This document shows, piece after piece, positions 30,897-44,102 of a stretch of 64,000 bases of DNA (position 1 is its first letter; each line of letters opens with the position of its first letter). Location of the stretch: the NCBI GenBank assembly GCA_023974075.1, contig CM043800.1, forward strand, positions 6,601,453-6,665,452. Reading direction: 5' to 3'. Under the pieces are notes generated by a model that was given only the letters and a program-made list of their open reading frames with translations, did no database searches and was not told the origin of the DNA. Made by a program: the position numbers and the translations under genes. This DNA comes from Chaenocephalus aceratus (lineage: Eukaryota > Chordata > Actinopteri > Perciformes > Channichthyidae).

Positions 30897-31385
30897 AGTG
30901 TGAAGGAACTGCTGTGGAAACAGAGCAGCACTTCCTCACACAATGCCAAACATTTGAACCTGTACAGAAACAATTATTTCCAAAACCTAAGCATCCTCGA
31001 ATATTTAAAAAAGAAAATGAAAAACTAAAGATATTACTCAAAGAAAGCTGCATTCGTTTGTCTCTGCCTGCCACAGTATGAGGGAATCGGACTGACCTGC
31101 AACACCAGGTCTCACATATTTTTAATATTTTATTTTTGTATTCATGTATTATATGAATTGAATGAATGTGTGTTCATGTTCTTGCTTATGTTCAAAATGT
31201 AGCAGTTTGTTCTTATGTATGTATTTGTGTATATATGTTGAAACTACACAGAGCTTTAACAATACTGTATGTAACTATGGTAATGCTAATAAAGTGTAAT
31301 ATGTAATGTGAAGCACTTTGAGCATTTGGGAGAGCGCTCTAATAAATGTAATGAATTATTATTATTATTATTATAATAATAAAGC

Positions 31386-31914
31386 TATTGAATTGAATGA
31401 GAGAAAGAGAGAGCCTGCTTCCTTATTTGAATAATGCTGCCTTCAATTGCTTCTCCTACATTCGCCTTCCGAACTTCAGAGATCACAAATAAGATTGTTT
31501 GTGTGTATTCTAGTAACTTTCAGGTTCAAAATACAATGAAAACAAACTTGTAGTTTTAGCTTTTGATATTCTATAAATTATGGGGAAATGTTCAGCTTGT
31601 GTGTTGTTTAGATTAGAAACAAAATAATTCAACTCTATGTGTGTGTGATATTTTCATGCCTTTTCCAATTCAGGCCCGACATAAATAGAAGCCAAAAACC
31701 TTTGCATGGGGTGAATATATAATACACTTTTTTAGACGATGAAACAATAACTGCTGATATTAATTCAAACGTTTCTGGACGTTCAATAGAACGAAAATTA
31801 AAAACAGTTATTTTAGATGACACAGCTAACATGTAGGGTCCGAGCCGTGCCTGAATGCACCTCTGCCCAGCGTTTGCTCGCGCCAGAAAGAAATTTAAAA
31901 CCGCCGCTGTGTCT
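31386..31914. other. No recognised gene
   Basis: This is A/T-rich sequence between the LINE tail and the tubulin promoter fragment. The last ~70 bp (GCGTTTGCTCGCGCCAG, CCGCCGCTGTGTC) look like proximal promoter of the tubulin fragment. A short minus frame at 31635-31832 has no motif. Confidence 0.5.
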
Positions 31915-33545
<1,631 letters not shown>

Positions 33546-33584
33546 AACCATGGTATCTATGCATATAACTGGTGGTGGCTCATA

Positions 33585-36500
33585 CAGATGTAGCGCTTCG
33601 TTTCAGACGCCTACCCGGGCGGGTCCGTGATCGGCACGGGGTGGGCCCCTGCTGAAAAGGAAAAACCCCCCCGCAGGACTTGAAACGCCCCTTGATAAAT
33701 ACATTTAATTATAATGAAACCAGCAGCAATGGATCATGGATCCACCAGGGGGAGCCGTGAAAAGCTGCCACACTGGAACTCATGTGAAATAAACAGCTGA
33801 TCTACAGGGATCTGATATAGCGGATATTTGTTAAGATCCATATATGTCACGGATAGGATCATATTCTGTGCTTAAGTAAGAGACATGTAATCATTTACTA
33901 AACATCACCATGTTTTTATTTAACAAAATAATGTTTAATTTACGTAGGCGTAAGTACAAAACCATCGCTATGTTTTAGATCAGGAAATGCATCCAGGGTC
34001 AAACAAACGATGTTCGATCGTGATCCTCGCGATCGTTTAATGTATCATATGTTCGCGAGTTGAAATGAATGCACTACATTTAATCCACGTGAGTTTACAA
34101 CAACAACAATAATCGCTTGTTTTTATATCACATCCGACGGAGGAAATGCAGCGGCTCTCTACCGATCATCCTAATCCCACGGGCAAACAATAATATGTAC
34201 AGTGTTCATAGTGTATTGTATTATTAGTGTCTAATATTACTGCTATAATAATCACACATTGAGTTTGTTGAAATCAGACCGTCGTTTTTTTTAAACGCTC
34301 TGAATGAAACGGCAGCTCTCAGGTGATCAGCTGTGTGTTTACACAATAACATATGCATAGTAATTTAATACCTTCCAACACACATTGTAAGAACAGTTCT
34401 GTTTCATATGAGTGTTGAGAGCCGTATCCACAAATCTACTAATTTTGCCCTCAGTGCACCAGATTGATGCATTTAACTTCAATTTAAATAAAAACATCTT
34501 CTGTTGTAACAACAATAACATTATAAATAGTAACATAGCATGGTATTGCACATTTACTGTAGCTTTGAGTGTTACTGGCCTGAGATTTTTTATTACATGA
34601 ATGAAGGTGACTGAGGCTTTTTAATATAGACTTTTCAGTGTCCCACATTTTGCACAGAACTGTTAGGAAAACAGATTGTCTGAGACAACTTGGCACTAAG
34701 AGTACTAATATGTCTACCATTTCTTGTATTGAGTTTAATATCTGCATGTTCTCTTTTGGTTTGATTAGGACACATCCTGGGGATTTCAGAATGTTACTGG
34801 ATTTTGATTTATTGTATCGGCTTCATGTCGCAATATATTCCCGAAGTCTGAAATGCAAAAATGTTCCACATTAGGGCAATTCACCCTACATTTAATCATT
34901 TTTTTTTTAACGAAATAAATGTGGTTTAATCCATCATGAAATTAATGTAGGCTATTTACTTAGTACATATCTGACGTATATCTACATATTAACGATTAAC
35001 ACACTGTTCATACTGCTCACAGCTGATATCTAGTGTATTCATACCCCTCACTGTTTATTCATCATTCAATTCATTATATATTTTTATTCTGTAGATTGTG
35101 AACATTACTTTTCACTTTACTGCTTGTTGCACCTGGTTAGAAGCTAAACTGCATTTCGTTGTCTCAGTAGGGCCTACCTGTAATCTGTGCAATAACAATA
35201 AGTTGAATCTAATCTTGAGCAGGAACTAATGTAGGCTATTTACTTAGTACATATCTGACATTAACGATTAAACACGTTTGTGCATTCTTTATGAATGCAA
35301 ACCGAGTCATTTCGTTTATTTTAACTAAATAAATGTGATTTAATCCACATAATTTTACTGTGTTAATTGTTTACTGTACAGTAGTATTGTTTAACTTGAA
35401 GGTGCCTGATGTGAACATTTACAGAATGTATTGTCTTCACTTTTAAATGCCTCTGTGATGTGCTGCAGACCAACCCCAGCCCAACCCCCCATGTCTCCTA
35501 TATGTATGTTGGGGACCCTTTGTTTAAAACGAATTGGCCATCGGAATGTGTGTCACATTCCACAGCTCTCCCCCCCCCTCCTGTGATCCCCCGCACACAG
35601 AGAGGGAGATCGCTTTTCTGAAGAGAGCGGAAATAATGATATTGCAAGTTAGAAACGTAAAATGCATTTTGACAGACACTTGGGGGAAATATGCTGCATT
35701 TTGAATGTCCGATAGTCCACCATTAACACCTTAGTCCGTCTCGTCTCATCAACGAAAACTAAATATACATGACATACTTTGATTTTAGTAGATTTCGCAT
35801 GAGAGCAAAAGGAGAATATCCGTGTGTAAGAAGTGAAAATGTATGTATGTAAAATGAGAATATATGTGTGTAAGAGTGAAAATATGCTGCATTTTGAATG
35901 TCCGATAGTTTCACCATTTCTCACCGGAAATATCAAACATTTAATAAAAGTGGAAAAACAATGAACAAAGACTTAACATATTCATCATAATTAATTATAT
36001 TTATTTCGTTTGGATGTAGGTGATCTTCTACTATATGAACATTTTGGACCCAAAATCACAACAAAACGTAAAACCAGATTTTGAAAATGATTTTATTTTC
36101 ACAAACACAAACCATACACAACGAAACCATTTAAAAGCTGGAATATATTACATGGGATGTGACTATGATAATGTGAAAGTTTGATTGAGGTAGCATGGGA
36201 TTTCATTCTGATAAGGCAAACGTGTTATTATAAATATAATACAAATTATATATATATATATACACATTATATACAAAATCTGTTTTTCTGTCTTTACTCT
36301 GTGCCACGCTTCAAAGCGGTTTTCTGTCAACTACGACACAGAGGGCAACATCACAGATTCCTCCTCCTCCATGTCAAAAAACAAGCTTAAAGCTTGACTC
36401 ACGTTCAGAGTTCTCTTCATCATAGTTGAGTCTTCAAAACTCTAAATATATCTAACTATATCTACATTTTCAATGTTTGTTTGTCACTTTACTTCAATCG

Positions 36501-37809
36501 CAGTCTCCCGCAAGCCTGTCTTCGTATATCTTCGTCTCTCTCGATTTCCCGCCGTCTCTCTTCGGTTCCCGCCGTCCCTCTTCGTCTCTTTTCGTCTCGT
36601 TTCGTATCACTCCGTTTACCTGATTACCTCACCCCTTCCTGGTAAATACATCCTGTTTGAGCAGAATCTACAGTTTCCAGTATTTTCCGTTTCGTAAAAT
36701 GATAAAATACGGCGAAAATATTAAAATATGTGCTTCCATTATTCATACTTCTGAAATATATCTGTATTAACTTTATATCATCGTATGTCCGTGTTTATTG
36801 GGTATTTTTGCATGAAACAAAGACTGGCATATAGTTTCGAGCCAGTACTTTCGACAGAAATACACATATACATCCTGTTGAGCAGGATCTACAGTTTCCA
36901 GTATTTTCCGTTTCGTAAAATGATCAAATATGGCGAAGATATTCAAATATGTTGCTTCCATATTTCATACTTTTGAAATGTATTAACTTTATATCACCGT
37001 ATCTCCGTGTTTACTGGGTCTTTTTGCATGAATCAAAGACTGGGATATACAGTAGTTTCAAGCCAGTACTTTCGACAGAAACACACGGCAATGTTGTCCG
37101 GACTGTTGTTTTTATGCGGCACCGGCTTGAACAGGTCATGTGATCTGATCACGCCGGCGTGACGGTCGACTCCAAAGGGTTAATATTAAATACATATAAG
37201 TATTTTTACAACTTGTATTTAGAAATACTCTGTTGTAATTATTGATGCATACATGTGTTCATCCATTCAATGTGGCTAATGTATGATATTACTTAATAAT
37301 ACAATACATTATAATATATGATATGATAATTACATTTTAGTTTTATTCATTTCTTATTTCATAGTTTCTCATTATTATTATTATTTGTTATCGCTCATCT
37401 TATTTTTGATTTTATTAATCTGTGTGAATCTGTGCTGTCCTGTTTTTCACTCTCACCCTGTTGCTGTTTGAACTACTGAGATTTCCCACGGGATTAATAA
37501 AGGGCCATTTTATCTTATCTAATGTATAAGTTGATTTACTTCAATCTACTGTAACAATATTACAGGAATATACTGCATAAAGCAAACTATATACTTTATT
37601 TGATCTAAAATAATTGATGTTTCTACAAACAACCCATTGGGTATTTTGTGAATGAAGCGCCATCTCATGGGTTTAAATGCTGGTAATTGAACAAAATGGG
37701 GAAAATTGGGCAACGCCCTCTAGCAATTTGGCAACACCCCCAGCCACTGGCACCGCTGGCTTTTGACTGGGACACACTCATTTGAGTCTGATCTGGAGTG
37801 CTACATCTG
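33585..37809 (+). mobile_element. Repeat R1, copy b: full-length 4.2-kb element with TA duplication
   Basis: The ends are CAGATGTAGC and GCTACATCTG, flanked by TA at 33583-33584 and 37810-37811. The uninterrupted Ngaro copy reads GGCTCATAAACACATTC at the same site, so the empty site is verified. Beyond the 10-bp termini the ends share only scattered bases. No transposase domain is readable in its 60-95 codon frames. The interior contains a tandem duplication (36645-37085) and LINE-tail-like segments near 35090-35215 (TGCATTTCGTTGTCTC, GCAATAACAATAAGTTGAAT) and 37440-37515. A TA duplication is typical of Tc1/mariner-like insertion; the superfamily is otherwise undecided. Confidence 0.85.
36645..37085 (+). 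repeat. Tandem duplication of ~222 bp inside R1b
   Basis: The stretch from ACATCCTGTTTGAGCAG (36647) to CTTTCGACAGAAATACACA recurs from ACATCCTGTTGAGCAG (36869) to CTTTCGACAGAAACACAC, with a few substitutions and small indels. Confidence 0.85.
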
Positions 37810-38017
37810 TAAACACATTCACAAGTATACATGTCCTCACTAAGGTACCTGATATTCAAAACTGCATTCCTGTCCTAATTCCCGCGGGGCCCCGCCCAAC
37901 AGGGAATAATGTCTCGTCTCACGCTGCAACTACATGTAACGGGCTTCATCTCCGGCACACAGGTATTTCATTCCCCAGGCCTTGCTCAAAAGTATCAGTG
38001 TAAAATGTATTTCCTGC

Positions 38018-38540
38018 AGTCAGGCGTGGACTCGGGCCACCGTACACCCCCGTGGCAGTTACAAAACAAATGAAATAAAGAAAGAGTAAAGAAGGAAAAA
38101 AGAGATATCCTGTGAAGTCAGGCATGGACTCAGGCCACCGTACACTCCGGTGCCAGTTACAAAACAAAGGAAAAAAAGAAAGAAAGAGTAAAGAAAAAGA
38201 TATATATATATATATAGCCTGCGAAGTCAGGCGTGGCGGAAGGCCACCGTACACTTCGGTGTCAGTTACAAAACAAAGGAAAGAAAGAAAGAGAAAAGAG
38301 TAAAGAAAAAAATATATATATAGCCTGCGAAGTCAGGCGTGGCGGAAGGCCACCGTACACTTCGGTGTCGTAGCTTCGGGCTACCGTACACTTCGGTGTC
38401 AGTTACAAAACAAAGGAGAAAGAGAAAAGAGTAAAGAAAAGATATAGATACATATATTATAGCCTGCGAAGTTCAGTCGTGGCGGAAGGCCACCGTACAC
38501 TTCGATGTCGTGGACGTTGGGCCACCGTTACAAAATGAAA
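38018..38540 (+). repeat. Ngaro minisatellite (~100-140 bp units, five copies)
   Basis: GTCAGGCGTGG or close variants recur at about 38022, 38118, 38227, 38332 and 38471. Each is followed by GCCACCGTACACTTCGGTG-like sequence, then GTTACAAAACAAAGGA and A/G-rich plus (TA)n tracts. The right arm (48280-49050, minus) has fewer units. Confidence 0.8.
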
Positions 38541-38787
38541 CCGCTCGCTCCTCGGCGTAGTCAAGCCCTGCTGGCCAGGCATGCGACCCGCAGGTCGTTT
38601 TCAGGTAAGACCGGCACTGATTTCGGCAGTCAGAGTCTCAGCATGACCCGTAAGCTCCGGCAGTGATTCCGGCACTATGTCGCTCATATATGTGTTAATC
38701 TATTATCTTTCCTTCCCAGATCACCAGTCACCCCACAAGGTAAGCAACTCAGTTCATCTCAGTATTTCATACTTCACTGGTTTTGGG

Positions 38788-39420
38788 GATTTCATCGGAG
38801 CGGTGCTTTCCCTCCTGAATGATTATCCTGCAAACCGGGGCCTAATCGCCAAAACACCTTTACATTCTCCTGTTGTATTATCATGGCAATCATTTTATTC
38901 ATATGACGTGTAAACATAAATATGTAATTCTTACATCACGTCTCTCCGGTTTGAAATGAAGCTTAGCGCAAGTTCAATAAGGAAGACCTAACACGAGTCA
39001 CTTACACGTCACTCGATGGCTCCCTTCCCCCCTCATTAAATATGAGGGCGTCACCCCTCAGCAGCCAATAGCTGCACATGCTAAATTCCTTAAATGCCTG
39101 CTCTTCCTCCCTGTCAGTTGTCATTTGCAGATGACCGCAACCCGCCTCCAACCCCTCTCGCCTCCAGTCTCCTCCAGGACAAAGCTAAACCTTCCTTCTT
39201 CAGACCGGTCTCACCTACTCAGCACCACCACCAGTGTCTAGACCCCGGGGATTTCATCGGAGCGGTGCTTTCCCTCCTGAATGATTATCCTGCAAACCGG
39301 GGCCTAATCGCCAAAACACCTTTACATTCTCCTGTAGTATTATCATGGCAATCATTTTATTCATATGACGTGTAAACAATAAATATGTAATTCTTACATC
39401 ACGTCTCTCCGGTTTGAAAT
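38788..39420 (+). repeat. Ngaro terminal unit of 462 bp, promoter-containing (1.4 copies)
   Basis: GATTTCATCGGAGCGGTGC occurs at 38788 and 39249, and GTCTCTCCGGTTTGAAAT at about 38941 and 39402. Between them lie CAGCCAATAGC (CCAAT-like), TCATTAAATATGAGG and TTCCTTAAATGCC (TATA-like), and TGTCATTTGCAGATGACCGC. The same segment starts the Ngaro element at 57040-57230, so it is the terminal repeat that carries the promoter. Confidence 0.8.
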
Positions 39421-41544
39421 AGAAATAATCAGCTGATGGAGTGTAAATGTGGAAATAGGTGCATTCGATCAGCTGACTGTTTTTACAATAAAATTAGTTT
39501 CTTAGTGTACTGGTCTTAAAATCTCATAACATCAGCTTTTAATGATCCTCTTGGATGTTCTTCTTGACCCTCAGAGAAGGAGAAAATGTTGTGTCTTTCA
39601 GGCATGTCCTTTCCTAACAAAAAATACAGGAAACATAAAACATATTATTGCAGAACAAGTGTGTTATTTATGAAAGCGGTGTGTTTGTGTGTTTAGGGGC
39701 TGTAGATATAATTATTTTGTAATTGTAATGTTTTTGTTTTATTTCAACAGTGAGCTACAAAGACAATCAGATTATGAATGAACAGTTTGAAGTTCATCAA
39801 CATTGAAATATATGTTATTATCAAAATAATATTTAGCTGTATCAAACGTAGTGCAACTTTAGAAGCTTGCTCTGTTGTCTCACTGAAAGAATAACTTTTA
39901 CCACGTTTTTTACAGACAATATTGAGAGATAAATAGTAGCAATTCTCACTATGTGTTAAATAGCTTGCCTTCAATACATTAAATTAGAAAGCTGAACAGT
40001 CCATTATTGCTTGTTAAATGTAACTTTTTGCATGGAAAAAAACCCCTCAACTTAACTGATGTGTAGGTGATCTAGTATTTAGTATTGTTTAATGAATGTA
40101 TATCAGTCAATACGATCATTCATTTAAACCAATATCTTTTCTTGATCTTTATACAGTATGAAAAAAAGAGTCTTTGTACCTGTGCTGAAGTTTCACTGCT
40201 GTGAGGAGTCCAGTTCTGTCTCTCACCTCTCTGGTCCAGCCGTGTCTGCATCACCTGGACACCTTAAACAAACATATATATATTATATGTAAAAGTTCCA
40301 TGTGTACAAACAATATTAACTGATTTCTGCGTTTGGATTGTGTATTGTTCCGAGTCAAGGTCCTTTTTATTTTACTGTAACTTTGGAAGTTGTGTTACCA
40401 ATGCTTACTGTTTATTTGATACCCATTTGGTAATGCAATAATAAAAACAACAAGGTTTGGGTTCGTTCTTCAGACGACTGTTGACGTTAACGTGTAAGCT
40501 CAATAATGCTCCAGCTCAACCAACCATATTGTAATATCTAAGTAATCATCTTGAAATATGACATTAATAATTGTAATATACACATCTTATTGTGAGGTTG
40601 ATTTCACATACACTACTTCGATGTTAGCTTGTCTCCATACTTGAGCATAGCCAATTTAAATGAACCTTAGCGATGCATACAGTTCCTACCTACATAATAA
40701 AATATCTCTCTAAGTTACAAGGATGACCTTATTTTATCAATCTCAAACAGAAGCCGTTTGTTCAACAGTATTATCCCACTTAACGTCTATTTAGTTTTAA
40801 CCTTTATATATACAGTCTATTTTAACTTGGAGGCTACGATTAGCATCGTTAGCACCGATGTAGCTACCACTCGCTACACGCTAACCCAAGCCTTAACATT
40901 CATTACGTAGCTGATTAAAATCATTAACACATAAATAAAGCACTTACCGCATTCATGCACCGTCTGTTTTAACCGCAGAGCGAGTCACAATAGTCCCGAT
41001 ATATAGCATGAAGAACAAACACCACGGCCGGCTACAAGTTGTGTTTCCTGGATGAGCTGAGCAGGGCAGAGTCCCCTGTAGCTTCACGGAGCAGGCCAGG
41101 TAGCAGAGAGACAAGAAGCTAGAAGCAGCAGCAGTCACTTGACAGAGCCGTCACTCATGTGACCACGCCCTAATTTATGCAAAACACGTTAAGACCTAAT
41201 ATAAATAAAGGGTCCGTGTTAGAAACAATTCACTCACAGATCCATAATCATGAAGGTGGAATCTAACTATATAGATAATAAAAATGTATGGAGCCAGGGG
41301 GTAGAAACATGTTTTTTTCTGCTGTAAAGTTTTGGGCATTTTAACATGGGGTCAATGGAAATTGCTCCTTTCTGCAGCCATCGCCTATCGGCCAATATAT
41401 GAACTGCAGTGTGTGGCACTTCCGTATTGGCGTCCCAGCAATTCCCCAGAGATTGCCCCTTGGTTTAAACCTAAAATTAATTTAGCTGCTGGAGAAGAAA
41501 AATCAGGGGGGGAGAGAGCTGTGGTTGATGGGCCATTAGTTGTG
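39421..41544 (-). other. Unassigned DNA with three exon-like blocks on the minus strand
   Basis: Three blocks are flanked by splice-like signals read on the minus strand. The first is ~41160-40948, ending GAATGCG followed by GTAAGTGC. The second is 40262-40180, preceded by TTTGTTTAAG and followed by GTACAAAG. The third starts at 39613, preceded by TTTTTTGTTAG. The blocks are more G/C-rich than their surroundings. I recognise no protein domain in them; a 61-codon frame at 40953-41138 begins Met-Thr-Ala-Ala-Ala. It could be a non-coding RNA gene, a host gene fragment or coincidence. Near 41310-41360 the phrase GGGCATTTTAACATGGGGTC is a dispersed fish repeat. Confidence 0.25.
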
Positions 41545-44102
41545 TAATACACAGCTGAGAGCTGCCGTTTCATTCAGACTGTTTAAGGCTGCGGCCACAC
41601 GAGGACGAATTCGGTCGTTTGCGTTACTGTTTAGGTCATATAGCCGTTCGGCCACACGAGGACGAACCCGAATACGGCACAAACGACTGAGGGAAACGAT
41701 AACGGGTCCCAAGGTGGATAGAAAGGCATACGCAACTCTCTGGGGGGTCAAAACGGCTCCGTGTGTACGCCCTATCCGAACATTTTCAGATCACTGATAG
41801 TGATTGCGCAATAGCCCCGCCTCTCCCCACCTCTTCTGCTCACCTCCGCTTTACCCCGCGCCATTGCAGTGTTTCGCCACCAACAACAATGGCGGATCGC
41901 AGAGTTGCTATCATGCTCCGGACGCTATTGACCATGCTACAGTTGTTTGTGCAACATCCTACAGCAATAATGATGAGGCAATAGCCCCGCCTCTCCCACC
42001 TCTGCTGCTCACCCCGCGTCAAAGTAAACTGCACCCTGAATTCAGATTATTTATCTTTCTCTCGATATGGACCTAAACGCGAGTGAAGTCTAATCTGACA
42101 GGACGGAGACACGCAGCTTCTGCTCACCTGCAAGCTCCTCCCGCTGCAGCAAAACACACACTTCAAGTCAGATCATCACCCTTAGCTATTTTAATTACCT
42201 CTCAAACTACCTAAACTAGTTATAAATATGTTTATTTTTACTGTCGGCCGGGGTCACTCATTACTGGATCAACTGCTGCATGAGACAGAGCTGTCCGAAG
42301 AGAGGGAGGAAAAAGAGAGGCTCCGTGTTATTTTATTATTATATTATATAGAGTCGTTATTCATTTGTTTTTAAAGCTCAATAAATAACAAAGAAGACCT
42401 TTGACCGGCACTTTTATAATTTTGTCCGGAAGATTTAAACTTTAATACATGTTGACTGGCGAAAAAACTCTGCCTGGTTCCCTCGGCCCCCACCGCGGAG
42501 AATAAACAGAAGGTCAACCATGACAACCATGCTTCTTCGCTGCTTTTGTGGAGGAAGTTACAGCGCCACGTTACAGGCTCCTGCATATGTACTGCAGCTT
42601 CTCCAGCGGTTGGAGCTAAACGGAGCGGTCTCGTGTGGACAGACACTATCCGGATAACTTGCGTGTGGACGGAAGCTTGTTTGCGATTGCGTTTGCGTTA
42701 ATCCTATAGCCGTTTTCGTCCTCGTGTGGCCGCAGCCTAAAACACGTCGGGATCATGATCTGCCGACGAGGCTCCATTAAAATATAAATATATTTAGTGA
42801 ATTACTGAGTTTAGGCACGTTAATAACGTTTTAATGAAGTTGAATACAGTATATTCATATGTGTCAGTGATTTCATGTCAATTCGGCGAACATAAACATA
42901 AATGATCGTGGTGAAGATGATGATTAAATTAGGATTAAAAATCGAGAGCCGGGCTACATTTCCTCCCGTTCGTTTTTTTCGACTAAGCAACATTTATTTA
43001 GTAAATAACAACATGGTTGATGTTTTGTAAATTATTACATGTCTCTTTATTTAGCACAGAGTATGATATCCGTGAACATATGGATCTGAACAAAGTTCCG
43101 CTGTACATTGTTGGAGTCTACCGACCAGGTCCGTCCTCCGCGCAGATCGTTTGGATATGGCCAGAGCGGGGTCGCCGTCCGGATCCGCCGATGACCTTTC
43201 TTAGTTCTGAGGGAAAAGGAATTGTGTCCTAGGACACTATTCTCTGTTAGCTGTACACAAACTAGACTTTGCACTCCAATGGATTGTTTCTTCAAATAAG
43301 CACTTTATACACAGTTCAACAAAGATATATCAATCCATACTATACCACAAAACGCCAGCGCCTTGGACTCCTTCTTGAGTTCCCACCGTGACAAGCTCGT
43401 CAGTGTGAGATCCCAGTTGAAGTGAGTCTCGAATTCTGAATATATCTTGTTCTTTATAGTATTTGCTGTGAAGCCCCCACCTTTGGTGCTCTCTGTTGCT
43501 GCAATCTGCCTTTTCTGCCCAGCCACACACAGTTTTAGCTAAGGTCACGGCCAGGGCCCCTACTCCCTTTTTCCTAATTTCGGTGTGTCTTTGTTATCTG
43601 TTTTAACTGGTTTTCTCACAAGACGGTTGCGCCTTTTGAAGCGCTCACAAGACAGTTGCGCCTTTTGAAGGTCAGGGCCACACATACTCGTAACATGATG
43701 TTCTAGTTCTTGAAGATAACAGGATGTAGCCGGCCAACTGCTGAGGCACTCATCAGTAAACTTTAACACATTACTTTTTCACTCAGACAGCTCAATGTTT
43801 TTAGCGTTTCCTTTACAGGATTTACTATATCTTATATTGTTACTTTTGCCTTATCTTTATCCTTCAACATCCAGCGTACTGTATCTGAGTCTGACTTTAT
43901 TTCACATGAGCTCCCGTGTGGAAACCCCACTGCACGCCCTGGTGGATCAATGATCCATTGCAGCTGGCTTCATTATAATTACATTTTATTTATCACGGGG
44001 AGGTCTCAAGTCAAGCTGGAGATTTTCCCTTGAGCGAGGGCAGATCACGTACCAATCACGGCCCTCGCGTTTCAAACTGTCCGAAATTAGGTGCTACATC
44101 TG
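41545..44102 (-). mobile_element. Repeat R1, copy c, inverted and diverged
   Basis: The right end is GCTACATCTG at 44093-44102 followed by TA. The region 43920-44102 is the diverged reverse complement of the R1 left end (CCTGGTGGATC, CCATTGCAGCTGG, GTTTCAAAC). The piece CAGCTGAGAGCTGCCGTTTC at 41551 is the reverse complement of R1 sequence near 34310, and the copy continues after the Harbinger insertion at 42738. The left end was not found. The frames at 43305-43548 (minus) and 43017-43232 (plus) show no motif I recognise. Confidence 0.6.
41587..42737. mobile_element. Harbinger-type MITE (TSD TAA)
   Basis: The inverted ends GGCTGCGGCCACACGAGGAC and GTCCTCGTGTGGCCGCAGCC are perfect over at least 20 bp and are flanked by TAA at 41584-41586 and 42738-42740. 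A 3-bp TAA/TTA duplication is diagnostic of PIF/Harbinger elements. A second internal copy of CGGCCACACGAGGACGAAC lies at 41649. Near 41889 the plus strand has a short frame starting Met-Ala-Asp-Arg-Arg; it is too short to assign. The phrase GCAATAGCCCCGCCTCTCC occurs twice (41808 and 41980). Confidence 0.85.

Larger units (their letters stand above)
29209..31385 (+). mobile_element. LINE fragment (L1/Tx1-like), split by nested hATs
   Basis: The left part 29209-29423 encodes FLIYADDLILLNPTKERLQQ, the RT catalytic box with its two aspartates (29255-29266), followed by a frameshift. The right part 30905-31385 encodes a Cys-x2-Cys...His-x4-Cys motif whose sides are Gln-His-Cys-Glu-Gly-Thr and Glu-Gln-His-Phe-Leu-Thr-Gln-Cys. 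It then has stops and a 3' tail GAGCATTTGGGAGAGCGCTC ending in (ATT)n near 31360-31380. The hAT insertion lies inside the Cys-His motif, and removing it restores continuity. The element is 5' truncated with an internal deletion between the RT box and the Cys-His motif. The exact clade is uncertain. Confidence 0.7.
37810..39420 (+). mobile_element. Ngaro 3' region in plus orientation (left arm of a large inverted repeat)
   Basis: Collinear with the minus-strand Ngaro copy read from 53020 down to 46926: the tail AAACACATTCACAAGTATAC, CACGCTGCAACTACATGTAA with no hAT insertion, the GTCAGGCGTGG minisatellite, the CGCTCGCTCCTCGGCG segment, and one full plus a partial 462-bp terminal unit. Everything upstream of the recombinase end is missing and replaced by the tubulin chimera. 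It provides the unoccupied version of the hAT site at 49152 and of the L2 tail at 48497. Confidence 0.85.

Noticed and set aside
40953..41138. Protein-coding first exon of an immune receptor (NLR-like) gene
   Set aside because: The splice-like signals are suggestive, but no NACHT, LRR or B30.2 motif is readable nearby.
43305..43548. Minus-strand frames of 72-73 codons as a Harbinger accessory protein
   Set aside because: The two overlapping frames have Lys/Arg-rich text but no Myb/SANT motif that I could confirm.
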